From F1-60-MAGs104 sp964355975 (GTDB lineage Bacteria; Planctomycetota; Phycisphaerae; Phycisphaerales; SM1A02), in NCBI GenBank assembly GCA_964355975.1, contig CAYHFW010000028.1, forward strand, positions 1-29,947: a DNA stretch of 29,947 bases. Reading direction: 5' to 3'. Shown in pieces: positions 7,673 through 14,922 of this stretch. The notes beneath the pieces were generated by a model. That model was not told where the DNA came from and searched no databases. It saw only the letters and a program-made list of their open reading frames with translations. How positions within the stretch are numbered: the first letter of the stretch is position 1; each line of letters opens with the position of its first letter. A program made the translations under genes and the position numbers.

Positions 7673-7709
7673 GAGAAGGAAGGTTACCTCTGGTAAAGCG
7701 TCCGATAAT

Positions 7710-7763
7710 ACACAACGGTTCAAGTTGTGTTGTTATCATGTCGATATACTTCATGTAGTGAAG
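7710..7763. promoter_or_regulatory. Inverted repeats in the STAS-parB divergent region
   Basis: Two inverted repeats lie upstream of parB: ACACAAC (7710-7716) with GTTGTGT (7724-7730) around 7 nt, and CTTCA (7749-7753) with TGAAG (7759-7763) around 5 nt. The area is distinctly AT-richer than its surroundings, and TATACT at 7745-7750 could be a -10 element for parB, though I find no convincing -35. These may be operators or hairpins in the parB leader. Confidence 0.35.
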
Positions 7764-7766
7764 CAG

Positions 7767-7782
7767 TGTTCCACGTGGAACA
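7767..7782. promoter_or_regulatory. parS: parS centromere site 1
   Basis: The sequence TGTTCCACGTGGAACA is a perfect 16-bp palindrome and matches the widely conserved chromosomal parS motif to which ParB binds and from which it spreads as a CTP-dependent clamp. It lies about 40 nt upstream of the parB start codon, so ParB loaded here may also repress its own gene. Confidence 0.93.
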
Positions 7783-7821
7783 TCGTGAAATGACCGAGAA
7801 ATGGCGACAAGGAGCAGAGAG

Positions 7822-8952
7822 ATGACACCAGGAACACCAGCGTCTAGTCCAGCAAAGCAACCATCCACGAACTCGCCGCAGACTGCGGGTCAGCCAGAGA
7901 AACAGCCGATGATCTCGCGTCTTGGACGGGGGCTCGGATCTTTGATTCCGGCTGCTCCTTCGAAGCCCCCTGCTCAACAATCCGAAACTGCGCGAACGCC
8001 GCAGCCTGTGATGAAACAATCGCCGCCAGCACCGCCAAAGGTAGTTGTGGAGACCACCAAGACACCAGAAAGTTCCACGTGGAACACTCCGCCGCAGTCC
8101 AGCAGTGAACAACAGGTCGGTGGTGCCGTTTTCGAGATTGAACTCTCGTTCATCGCGCGCAATGCAAGGCAGCCGCGCGAGAAGTTCGACGACCGTGCGA
8201 TCACAACACTCGCAGAGTCTGTCTTGCAACACGGGCTCATCCAACCAATCGTCGTGCGAAAACTCAAACTGCCTGTGGGTGGCAAGACGTACGAGTTGAT
8301 CGCTGGCGAACGCCGATTGCGAGCGTTCGAGAAGCTTGGCAAAGCCAAGATCTCTGCAATCATGATGGATGCCGACGATGCGGCTTCGGCGGTGCTCGCC
8401 CTCATTGAGAATGTTCAGCGCGAGGATTTGAATCCATTGGAGCGTGCCGTAGCCCTAAAACGGCTGATAACAGACTTTTCGTGGACACAACAGCAGGCCG
8501 CAGAGAAGGTTGGCATCGATCGCGCCTCGGTCGCGAACCTCTTGCGTCTGATCGATCTCGATCCATTTACATCGGGATGCGTGCGCGAAGGTCGACTCTC
8601 GCAAGGTCATGCGAAGGCACTTCTCTCTATCGACAACGTTCAGGCGCGGCGCGCAATCGCCGAGAAGGCGCTGCATGATGAGTGGTCGGTGCGCCAAGTC
8701 GAGCGGGAAGTTCAGCGAATCAAGACGGCGAGCGGTCTGGCAACTCCATCCACTCCGCCAGCGACTCGAAAGGGAAGTGCTCAGGTCGGAGACCTCGAAC
8801 GGCGTCTCGGACAGTTCATCGGGTCGAAGGTGCAGATCAAGCAGGGGCGGAAAGCCGGCACCGGAACTCTTTCGATCACCTTCTACTCGCTCGACCAGTT
8901 TGATGGAATCCTTCAGCGCCTGGGATTTGATTCAAACAGTCTGAAAGACTGA
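7822..8952 (+). CDS. parB: Chromosome-partitioning protein ParB
   Basis: ParB is a CTP-dependent DNA clamp that loads at parS and helps separate new chromosome origins. The 376-residue product has a disordered Pro/Ser/Thr-rich N-terminus with 'RLGRGLGSLIP' (a typical ParA-contact motif), the CTP-binding core with 'RNARQPREKFDD', 'GLIQPIVVRK' and 'ELIAGERRLRA', then 'ALIENVQREDLNPLE', a helix-turn-helix ('TQQQAAEKVGIDRASVANLLRLI'), and a C-terminal dimer domain ('LERRLGQFIGSKVQIKQ'). The ATG at 7822 follows AAGGAG by 7 nt; an upstream ATG at 7801 lacks such a site. No parA gene is present in the window, although parA usually precedes parB. A second parS-like site lies within the disordered linker region. 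Confidence 0.95.
   Translation: MTPGTPASSPAKQPSTNSPQTAGQPEKQPMISRLGRGLGSLIPAAPSKPPAQQSETARTPQPVMKQSPPAPPKVVVETTKTPESSTWNTPPQSSSEQQVGGAVFEIELSFIARNARQPREKFDDRAITTLAESVLQHGLIQPIVVRKLKLPVGGKTYELIAGERRLRAFEKLGKAKISAIMMDADDAASAVLALIENVQREDLNPLERAVALKRLITDFSWTQQQAAEKVGIDRASVANLLRLIDLDPFTSGCVREGRLSQGHAKALLSIDNVQARRAIAEKALHDEWSVRQVEREVQRIKTASGLATPSTPPATRKGSAQVGDLERRLGQFIGSKVQIKQGRKAGTGTLSITFYSLDQFDGILQRLGFDSNSLKD
8071..8086. promoter_or_regulatory. parS: parS-like site 2, inside parB
   Basis: AGTTCCACGTGGAACA differs from the perfect parS site at 7767 in its first base only. It lies in the parB coding region, where it encodes Ser-Ser-Thr-Trp-Asn-Thr in the unstructured linker between the ParA-contact motif and the CTP-binding core. 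The 14-bp core palindrome GTTCCACGTGGAAC is intact, so ParB binding is likely. Confidence 0.85.
8937..8951 (+). terminator. Small hairpin at the parB stop codon
   Basis: CAGTCT (8937-8942) and AGACTG (8946-8951) form a 6-bp stem with a GAA loop, overlapping the parB stop codon. It is AT-flanked but lacks a real U-tract. It might be a weak terminator or an mRNA end structure. Confidence 0.3.
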
Positions 8953-9005
8953 ATTGACACAAGAAGCGAAGTTATAGGACGCTCGCACAGAGTCAAACCC
9001 TGTTT

Positions 9006-9053
9006 CTGGCGTGTGAACGCTGCTCTATCTATATAGATGGGGTCTATAGCCAG
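9006..9053. repeat. AT-rich palindrome inside a wider inverted repeat
   Basis: ATCTATATAGAT (9027-9038) is a perfect 12-bp palindrome of pure weak-pair character in a GC-rich genome. It is enclosed by CTGGC (9006-9010) and GCCAG (9049-9053). It could be an operator or a promoter -10 zone; no gene directly follows. Confidence 0.45.
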
Positions 9054-9095
9054 CGAAATCTTGTGGTTGCTTGAAGTCGCTTGCCGATCGGTGCG

Positions 9096-9130
9096 ATGGG
9101 AGGTGTGCGCAAGACGCGCCCACCTCCCAT
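9096..9130. repeat. Strong 35-nt hairpin
   Basis: ATGGGAGGTG (9096-9105) pairs perfectly with CACCTCCCAT (9121-9130). After one T/C mismatch, GCGC pairs with GCGC around an AAGAC loop, giving 14 base pairs. There is no U-tract. It may be a terminator for parB transcription, a factor binding site or part of a small RNA. Confidence 0.5.
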
Positions 9131-9462
9131 GCCAACACCAACCACCAGCCAATCCCGTTGCACTGTTCGCCAGAGAAAGTCGGCGCCGAAGTTCACGCTT
9201 GCTCGAGTCGCGCAGTCACTCGCTCCCAACGCACGCACCGCGATCGCCCCCGCAGTTGGCGGTTGCCTCGCAGAGATGGTTCGCAGAGCGCAACTTTCTT
9301 TCGGAGCCTGGGGATGCGAGTTGCTTGAACTTCGCAGAACGAATCGCTTGACCCCTGAGTGGGCACCCGACGCGGCATCGATCTCACTCGGGTCGCACGA
9401 CGACTGCGACTGAAGTTCGCAGCTGCGAGCGCAACACGCCCGCGCGCGAATTCACGCCCGCA

Positions 9463-9536
9463 AGAAATCTCTCCTAGCCTGCGCTCGACCGCGAACACGC
9501 GCGTTCGCCACACGCACGCCTTGCTAGGAGGTTTCT
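9463..9536 (+). promoter_or_regulatory. Leader that can pair over the YceI ribosome binding site
   Basis: CTCCTAGC (9471-9478) is exactly complementary to GCTAGGAG (9523-9530), which includes most of the Shine-Dalgarno AGGAGG (9526-9531). After a small internal loop, AGAAA (9463-9467) pairs with TTTCT (9532-9536). Inside, GCGAAC (9491-9496) pairs with GTTCGC (9503-9508) around six bases. The fold would hide the ribosome binding site of the gene starting at 9538. Regulation by this structure is inferred. Confidence 0.45.
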
Positions 9537-9537
9537 C

Positions 9538-10185
9538 ATGAAACTGACATTCCCAACCGCACGCATCACAATTCTCGCGGCCTGCGTCGCGACAGCTCTC
9601 GCATTTACAACTCGACAGGATGCCAAGCCCGCGGTCGCACCCGCCGTGGCATCTTCTGCTGCAACATTCACCGTCGACGACACGCATTCAATGTCGCTCT
9701 TTCGCGTCGAGCACATGGGGGCAGGAAAGTTCTGGGGGCGCTTCAACGATCTCTCTGGATCGGCGCAGTATGTGCCCGACACATCGCTCTCGATGAACGT
9801 CACGATTCAGGTCGGCAGCGTCGATAGCGGCAACAAGAAGCTTGACGGACATTTAAAAAGTCCAGACTTTTTTAACAACGCAGAGTTTCCAACGATGACA
9901 TTCGTCAGCACGAGCGCAAAGGCGAGTGGGGCAGGGGGCTTTGATGTCACAGGCGATCTCACGATTCACGGCGTTACGAAGTCAGTGACCGTTCCCGTTC
10001 AATGCTCGCCGATCTCGGCGATGGGTGGAGCATCGCGCGCTGGGTTCGAAGCAGTGTTCGAAATCAAACGAAGTGACTACGGTGTGAGTTATGGCGTCGA
10101 GAAGGGTGCGATCGGCGATGCGACGCGCATTATCGTTTCGCTCGAGTGCATCGACCGCAGCACCATGCCCGCACCCAAGGAGTAA
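9538..10185 (+). CDS. YceI-family periplasmic lipid-binding protein
   Basis: YceI proteins are exported lipocalin-like beta-barrels that bind long isoprenoid or other lipid chains. The 215-residue product has a signal peptide (about residues 1-22, 'ILAACVATALAF'), then the family fold: 'FTVDDTHSMSLFRVEHMG' near residue 45, 'GRFNDLSGS', 'SVDSGNKKLDGHLKSPDFFNNAEFP' in the middle, 'DLTIHGVTKSVTVPV', and 'FEIKRSDYGV' near the end. These are diagnostic. The ATG at 9538 has a near-ideal AGGAGG six bases upstream, which the leader may be able to mask. It appears to stand alone; the next gene starts about 75 nt on. Confidence 0.9.
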   Translation: MKLTFPTARITILAACVATALAFTTRQDAKPAVAPAVASSAATFTVDDTHSMSLFRVEHMGAGKFWGRFNDLSGSAQYVPDTSLSMNVTIQVGSVDSGNKKLDGHLKSPDFFNNAEFPTMTFVSTSAKASGAGGFDVTGDLTIHGVTKSVTVPVQCSPISAMGGASRAGFEAVFEIKRSDYGVSYGVEKGAIGDATRIIVSLECIDRSTMPAPKE

Positions 10186-10259
10186 TCCGCCTGATCACGC
10201 TCTGGGGCGAGTGACAGTGATGCATGCGCCGCAGAATCCAAACGACGAAGAAGGTCTCG

Positions 10260-11174
10260 ATGCTTCAGTCCATTCTTGAGTCACTCGTTCTGCCCGTCGC
10301 GTGCGGCAGCGCGCTCTTGCTCGCGCCACGACTTCCGTGGTGCACCGACCGCGGCTCACGCACCGATGCATGGACGGGTTCGCTTGCCATCGCCCTTGTC
10401 GCGTTGCTCTCGTTGGTCATGGTCGATGGCGCAGACAGTTTGCTGCTGAAAGAGAAGTGGCATTCAATTGCGCTGAGCGCAGCGATTGTGGGCGTTGGAG
10501 GCCTGCTCGCGTCGCGCGACTCGAGCAAACTCTCGACCTGCGCATTTGTTGCGCTCACAATCTTTGTTCTTCGACTGCCTGGCTATGAATCATTGACCAC
10601 GCGAGTCATCCTTTCATCTGTTGCTGTTGTGGCATCCCTCGCATTCACTTCGGTTGCGCAGCGCGACAGCGTGCGCGCACCACTCTCACTCGCGATCTCA
10701 CTCGCATCGCTCGCGGCGCTTCTGCTGCATGCGGGATCGCTCAAAGCGGCATGCATTGCAGCGTCACTCGCTTCATTGTGCACAGCCGCAGCGACGTTCT
10801 CACTGCTGAACCGCAGTTTTTCTCCGGGCGCCACACTGAGCATCGCAGCAGTGACACTCTCGTTCGCGTTGGCGATCTATGGGTGTGCATACCACGCACC
10901 AAGCGACGCAGAGCCATGGACTTTCTTTGTCGTGTGGGCTTCGCCTCTCACGATTGCACTTCCCGCAGCGCAGCGGTCAGCACGACACGCAAACGCAGCG
11001 ATCGCACTCGTCGCGATCATCTGCGCAGTGACCGTCGTGTGCGCTCTTCGATCGAGCGACGCAGCGGGTGGGCTCGAACAAGAGAACGAAGGTGCATCCT
11101 CATACACTTTGATGAACGAGAAAGGCACATGTGACAACAGAGCATTTTCCTGGCACTGCACAGTTACAGTTTGA
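10260..11174 (+). CDS. Polytopic membrane protein of unknown function
   Basis: The 304-residue product is almost wholly hydrophobic, with about eight or nine predicted membrane helices rich in Ala, Leu, Ser and Val, among them 'SLAIALVALLSLVMVDGAD', 'VILSSVAVVASLAF', 'LSLAISLASLAALLLHAG' and 'AIALVAIICAVTVVCAL'. A short polar tail follows ('SSDAAGGLEQENEG'). No motif ties it to a family. The ATG at 10260 is chosen over 10224 because it puts a helix close to the N-terminus, but either is possible. Its last 44 nt overlap the start of xylose isomerase. Function unknown. Confidence 0.7.
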   Translation: MLQSILESLVLPVACGSALLLAPRLPWCTDRGSRTDAWTGSLAIALVALLSLVMVDGADSLLLKEKWHSIALSAAIVGVGGLLASRDSSKLSTCAFVALTIFVLRLPGYESLTTRVILSSVAVVASLAFTSVAQRDSVRAPLSLAISLASLAALLLHAGSLKAACIAASLASLCTAAATFSLLNRSFSPGATLSIAAVTLSFALAIYGCAYHAPSDAEPWTFFVVWASPLTIALPAAQRSARHANAAIALVAIICAVTVVCALRSSDAAGGLEQENEGASSYTLMNEKGTCDNRAFSWHCTVTV

Positions 11175-12474
11175 CCCCAATCCCACCTGCGAGCGCACTG
11201 CGCAGCGCCATCCAAGGTTTCATCATTACAACCAGAACGAAATCGTCGAGGGGCGATCGATGCGCGATCAGCTGCGCTTTGCTGCGTGTTACTGGCACAC
11301 GATGCGCAATGGACTTGGTGATCCATTTGGAAGTGCGACTGCGCAGACTCCGTGGGACGATGGCAGCGAGTCGATTGACAACGCGGTGCGCCGCGCCGAT
11401 GCGTTCTTTGAGTTTCTGACGAAGTGCCAGATTGATCGGTGGTGTTTTCATGACCGCGACCTCGCTCCAGAAGGAGAGACGATTGCGGAGTCGGAGCGCA
11501 ACCTCGACACGCTCGTTGCGCACGCTGCACAACTTCAGCAATCAACTGGCCGCAGACTGTTGTGGGGAACCGCGAATCTCTTTTCTCATCCGCGATATGT
11601 GCATGGTGCGGCGACGAGTCCAACGGTCGATGTCTTTCTGCACGCATCCGCGCAGGTGCGCAAGGCGCTCGAAGTCACACACACTCTTGGTGGCGAGGGG
11701 TATGTCTTCTGGGGGGGACGCGAGGGCTATGACACGCTGCTCAATACCGATCTTGCACGCGAGCGCGAGCAGATGGCGCGCTTTCTGCACATGGCATCTG
11801 ATCACGCGCAATCAATCGGATTCACCGGTGTCTTGCTCATTGAGCCCAAACCGCATGAGCCGACAACCCATCAGTACGACAGCGACAGCGAAGCGACACT
11901 GAATTTCTTGCGCGAGTTTCGTCTCTTTGGAAAGTTCAAACTCAACATCGAGACAAATCATGCCACGCTCGCCGGACATTCGATGCAACACGAACTTGCC
12001 GTGGCGAGCGCAGCAGGGGCACTCGGTTCAATCGACGCGAACATGGGAACCACCGGCCTCGGATGGGACACCGACCGATTTCCAACAGACGTCATGCTCA
12101 CGACGCAGATCATGCTCGCGGTGCTCGGAATGGGTGGGCTCAAGCAGGGGGGATTGAACTTCGATGCCAAGAGGCGCAGAGCAAGTTTCGAGCCAGTCGA
12201 TCTCTTTCATGCGCATGCAGCAGGCATGGACGCGTTCGCGCTCGGACTCAAGGCCGCAGCGCGCATCCGAAGCGATGGCCGCTTGCACGAGTTTGTTCGC
12301 GCGCGCTATGAGTCGTGGGAGAGTGCGCTCGGAGAAAAGATTCGCACTGGCCAACTCACACTTGCGCAGTGCGCACACGCGGCGAGCAACGCCGTGCACA
12401 CGGCGCCAATATCCGGGCGGCAAGAACTGCTCGAGTCGATCGTGAATGACATTCTCTTTGCGCGCGATCGCTGA
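11131..12474 (+). CDS. xylA: Xylose isomerase, group II
   Basis: The enzyme interconverts D-xylose and D-xylulose (and often glucose and fructose) using two divalent metals. The 447-residue length fits group II enzymes. Seen: the catalytic pair in 'WCFHDRDLAPEG' (H107, D110), 'VFWGGREGY', 'LIEPKPHEPTTHQYD' with metal ligands E238 and K240 nearby, 'LNIETNHATLAGH', and 'GSIDANMGTTGLGWDTDRFPTD'. All key residues are in place. It starts with GTG at 11131, preceded by GAAAGG, and overlaps the membrane protein gene by 44 nt, which suggests coupling. No xylulokinase or xylose transporter is adjacent. Its end lies only 8 nt from the convergent VWA gene. Confidence 0.96.
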   Translation: MTTEHFPGTAQLQFDPNPTCERTAQRHPRFHHYNQNEIVEGRSMRDQLRFAACYWHTMRNGLGDPFGSATAQTPWDDGSESIDNAVRRADAFFEFLTKCQIDRWCFHDRDLAPEGETIAESERNLDTLVAHAAQLQQSTGRRLLWGTANLFSHPRYVHGAATSPTVDVFLHASAQVRKALEVTHTLGGEGYVFWGGREGYDTLLNTDLAREREQMARFLHMASDHAQSIGFTGVLLIEPKPHEPTTHQYDSDSEATLNFLREFRLFGKFKLNIETNHATLAGHSMQHELAVASAAGALGSIDANMGTTGLGWDTDRFPTDVMLTTQIMLAVLGMGGLKQGGLNFDAKRRRASFEPVDLFHAHAAGMDAFALGLKAAARIRSDGRLHEFVRARYESWESALGEKIRTGQLTLAQCAHAASNAVHTAPISGRQELLESIVNDILFARDR

Positions 12475-12482
12475 GGCGACCT

Positions 12483-13529
12483 CTACGGGCCTTGCGGCGG
12501 AGCGATGTAGCGATACTCCCCGTGGTTTTCGAGGGCGATCTGGCGCAACACTGCCTCGCCTCCGCGATCGTGGAATCCAACGGTGTTGATTTCGACCGCA
12601 TGATCGCCGTTGAACTTCGTGATCGCTGCGAATGTGTCGTTGGGATCGAAGCCGCCGTCGGTGAGCAGAAAGATCGAATCTGGTTTCAGTGTCGAAAGCG
12701 CGATCGCGATCGCGCTGCCTGGATTCGTTCCACCGCGCGCAGAACTGCCGACACTCTCGGTATCGGCCCATTTGAAATAAGTCGTCTTATTTGAAGTTGT
12801 GGCAGCAACCATTGCAGGATTCGGCATCGCCAATTCTTGGTCATCAAAGAAAATGACATAGAAAGAATGGTCCGCTGGCAATCGGTTCACGCTCTTCTTG
12901 AGTTCGAGCAGCACGTGATCGATCTTTGGGTTGCCGAGCGCGCCAAACATGCTGCCAGAGAAGTCGAGTATGTAGACGATCCGTTTTGCCGATGTCTCGA
13001 CACCCATGAACGACGTTCCAGAACCACCCATTGAGCCTGGCGGTCCGCCCTTTCCGTGACCTCCCGGTGAGACGAGCACCGGCGCGACGACGGGCGCCTT
13101 CACCGGCGGTTCATCGGGCGGAGTGAATCCGATGCGCGGCAAGACGCGCGTAGTGTCGGGAGCATCGTTGCCACTCGCCACAGGCGCGGCCTGGTTCATT
13201 TCGGTGTTGGCATCCCCCAGCGGATTGTTATCGGGATCGATCGTCTCGAGACCCGCGTTCACATTCGCGGCACCGGCGCCTGGTCCACCACCCGCAGCAT
13301 CGGTTCCGCTCGGCGGCCCTCCCTCGCCAGCCAACTTCGCAGGTATCCGACTCTTGTCGATCGACTCAGTCAGTGCATCGTTGTCTCCCCACCACGCGAA
13401 GAAGAGCAAGAGTGCCAAAACCAATCCGGTCGTCGCGAGCGCCTTGGGTCGATACGACCGCGGACAGGGTCGCGTCGGCTCAGACGACTGCGGAGTTGGC
13501 GGTTCGAGTTCGAGTGGTGTGAGAGTCAT
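12483..13529 (-). CDS. Membrane-anchored VWA-domain protein
   Basis: The 348-residue product has a short basic N-terminus, one membrane segment (about residues 31-48, 'ATTGLVLALLLFFAWW'), a long Gly/Pro/Ala-rich linker (about 65-175) and a C-terminal von Willebrand A domain. The metal-binding MIDAS site is complete: 'DFSGSM' (D189, S191, S193), T268 in 'RGGTNPGS' and D291 in 'LLTDGGFD'. With the basic end inside, the VWA domain would be in the periplasm, where it could bind a partner protein through Mg2+. It diverges from the GTPase operon with 91 nt between starts, so it may belong to that system; no MoxR ATPase is near. Partner and function are inference. Confidence 0.85.
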   Translation of the reverse strand: MTLTPLELEPPTPQSSEPTRPCPRSYRPKALATTGLVLALLLFFAWWGDNDALTESIDKSRIPAKLAGEGGPPSGTDAAGGGPGAGAANVNAGLETIDPDNNPLGDANTEMNQAAPVASGNDAPDTTRVLPRIGFTPPDEPPVKAPVVAPVLVSPGGHGKGGPPGSMGGSGTSFMGVETSAKRIVYILDFSGSMFGALGNPKIDHVLLELKKSVNRLPADHSFYVIFFDDQELAMPNPAMVAATTSNKTTYFKWADTESVGSSARGGTNPGSAIAIALSTLKPDSIFLLTDGGFDPNDTFAAITKFNGDHAVEINTVGFHDRGGEAVLRQIALENHGEYRYIAPPQGP

Positions 13530-13539
13530 CGGCTAGTAT

Positions 13540-13566
13540 TTGAGCGGTTGCGCCCGTATTTATACG
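13540..13566 (+). promoter_or_regulatory. Possible promoter/operator of the GTPase operon
   Basis: TTGAGC (13540-13545) and TATACG (13561-13566) are spaced 15 bp, slightly short for a sigma-70-type promoter. An inverted repeat CCGTAT-TT-ATACGG (13554-13567) overlaps the -10 position and could be a repressor site. The GTPase start would then lie about 50 nt downstream. Confidence 0.3.
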
Positions 13567-13620
13567 GTCGTGGGTTCATTTGTGATCGACCGGCAGTGTC
13601 AAAACCGACTTGGAGGTTCG

Positions 13621-14922
13621 TTGCGTCGCAAACTACTCCCGAAGTTGCAGTGCCCGCATTGCTGGAACAAGTTCCCCGTCGAGGACGTTCTCTGGATCGC
13701 GACGCACCCAGATTTGCGCGGCGATCCGGTGCTTTCGCCCGACGATTCGCTGCGGTTTCTTCCATCGCGCTTCACCACGGCGGGAGCAGCGATCGACGCC
13801 GCTGGATCGCCCTGCCAAAGTCTCGCGTGCCCGCGCTGCCATTTGGGGGTCGCCAATGTTCTGCTCGAACACCCAACGCGCATTCTGTCGATCGTTGGCA
13901 CGCCGAGCAGTGGCAAGAGTTACTTCCTCACGTCGTGCGCGTGGCAGTTGCGACAGCGGCTCGGGCAGGCATTCGCGCTGGCGTTTTCAGACGCAGATCC
14001 AGTTTCGAATCGTGTGCTGACAAGCAACGAACAACAACTGTTCTTGCAGGATGACCCAGAGAAGTTGGTCTTCCTCGAAAAGACGCAACTCGAAGGTTCG
14101 GCATACGACAGCGTGCAACTCGAGCCTGGTCAGACGACGAATCTGCCGCAGCCATATCTCTTCACCATTCGTCCCACCGCGCAGCATGTGAATGCGCGCG
14201 GCGCGGCATCGTTGACCGAGGTGCTTTGTCTCTACGACAACGCAGGCGAACATTTCTTGCCAGGATCGGAGAGCCCGCTCTCGCCAACGACGCAACATCT
14301 CGCGCGCTCGAAGAATCTCATGTTCGTCTTTGATCCAACACAAGACGCACGGTTTCGCGCGCGGTTGCGAGGACGCAGCAGCGATCCGCAACTTGGGCAG
14401 TCGGCCCGCGCATTTCGCCAGGACATCGTCTTGCTCGAGATGGCGTCGCGCGTGCGGCTGCACTCAGGGATGGCCGCGGATGACAAGCTTCGCCAACCAC
14501 TGACGATCGTTGTGACCAAGAGCGACATCTGGGAGAGTCTCTTGGATGGCGAGGACATTCGCAGTGATCCATACCTCGTCGAACAGCGTGACGGTGGTGG
14601 AATGCTCGGAATCGTCGACAAGACCCGTGTTGAACGCGTGAGTGATCGACTCGAAGCGCTGCTGGGCGAGATCGTTCCAGAGTTCATCTCTGCTGTGCGC
14701 GATACCGCTCAGCGCGTGCTGTTTGTGCCCGTCAGCGCGACAGGAGTCTCGCCGCAGATTGAAAATGCAAGCGGAATGTTGAAAGTGAAGGCATCCCAGA
14801 TCAACCCATGGTGGGTCACTGTGCCGTTTATCTATGAATTCTCGCGGTGGGGAAAGGTTGTGGGTTCGACGCGCGAACCCGGCACGCTCACATCCGAAGC
14901 ACACAAGACCGATGGCGCTTGA
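13621..14922 (+). CDS. Zinc-ribbon TRAFAC-like GTPase (double-GTPase 2 type)
   Basis: This 433-residue cytoplasmic protein begins with a probable zinc ribbon made of two CPxC pairs (C11/C14 in 'CPHC', C70/C73 in 'CPRC'), followed by a GTPase domain: P-loop 'GTPSSGKS' (93-100), the DxxG of 'LYDNAGEHF' (D206, G209) and the guanine-specificity motif 'TKSD' (299-302). The layout matches the GTPases that pair with GAP1 proteins in bacterial conflict-type loci (named DO-GTPase2/TRAFAC-clade in databases); that name is from memory. The TTG at 13621 is chosen for its GGAGG four bases upstream and because it puts the first CPxC near the N-terminus; GTG at 13570 is an alternative. It overlaps the next gene by 11 nt. 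Confidence 0.82.
   Translation: MRRKLLPKLQCPHCWNKFPVEDVLWIATHPDLRGDPVLSPDDSLRFLPSRFTTAGAAIDAAGSPCQSLACPRCHLGVANVLLEHPTRILSIVGTPSSGKSYFLTSCAWQLRQRLGQAFALAFSDADPVSNRVLTSNEQQLFLQDDPEKLVFLEKTQLEGSAYDSVQLEPGQTTNLPQPYLFTIRPTAQHVNARGAASLTEVLCLYDNAGEHFLPGSESPLSPTTQHLARSKNLMFVFDPTQDARFRARLRGRSSDPQLGQSARAFRQDIVLLEMASRVRLHSGMAADDKLRQPLTIVVTKSDIWESLLDGEDIRSDPYLVEQRDGGGMLGIVDKTRVERVSDRLEALLGEIVPEFISAVRDTAQRVLFVPVSATGVSPQIENASGMLKVKASQINPWWVTVPFIYEFSRWGKVVGSTREPGTLTSEAHKTDGA

Larger units (their letters stand above)
8953..9537. other. 585-bp gap without a convincing gene
   Basis: I found no open frame here with a recognisable protein, a ribosome binding site or clear domain features; frames such as 9081-9413 read as low-information Arg/Pro/Ala-rich sequence. 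What it does hold is inverted repeats: an AT-rich 12-bp palindrome (9027-9038), a long hairpin (9096-9130), a palindrome TCGCAGCTGCGA (9417-9428) and the paired leader of the YceI gene (9463-9536). No tRNA, tmRNA, RNase P RNA or SRP RNA landmarks were recognised. An unassigned structured RNA is possible. Confidence 0.5.

Noticed and set aside
7822..8952. ParB as a phage or plasmid-type protein
   Set aside because: The conserved parS site and the chromosomal-type domain order, together with housekeeping genes around it, favour a chromosomal ParB despite the missing parA.
9081..9413. Possible 110-residue plus-strand protein in the gap after parB
   Set aside because: It would start with TTG without a ribosome binding site, its first part is a hairpin, and the translation has no recognisable fold. 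It was kept only as a possibility within the gap entry.
8953..9537. tRNA, tmRNA, RNase P RNA or SRP RNA in the gap
   Set aside because: No T-loop GGTTCGAATCC-like motif, CCA end, or conserved cores of these RNAs could be found on either strand.
9193..9687. Minus-strand frame running into the YceI gene
   Set aside because: It overlaps the well-supported YceI gene and its ribosome binding site, and its translation is Arg/Cys-rich without motifs.
12028..12771. Minus-strand frame opposite the end of xylose isomerase
   Set aside because: It covers conserved xylA codons and runs into the VWA gene in another frame; it has no motifs.
12483..13529. Part of a BatA/MoxR aerotolerance-type cluster
   Set aside because: No MoxR AAA ATPase, DUF58 or Bat-like genes lie in the window.
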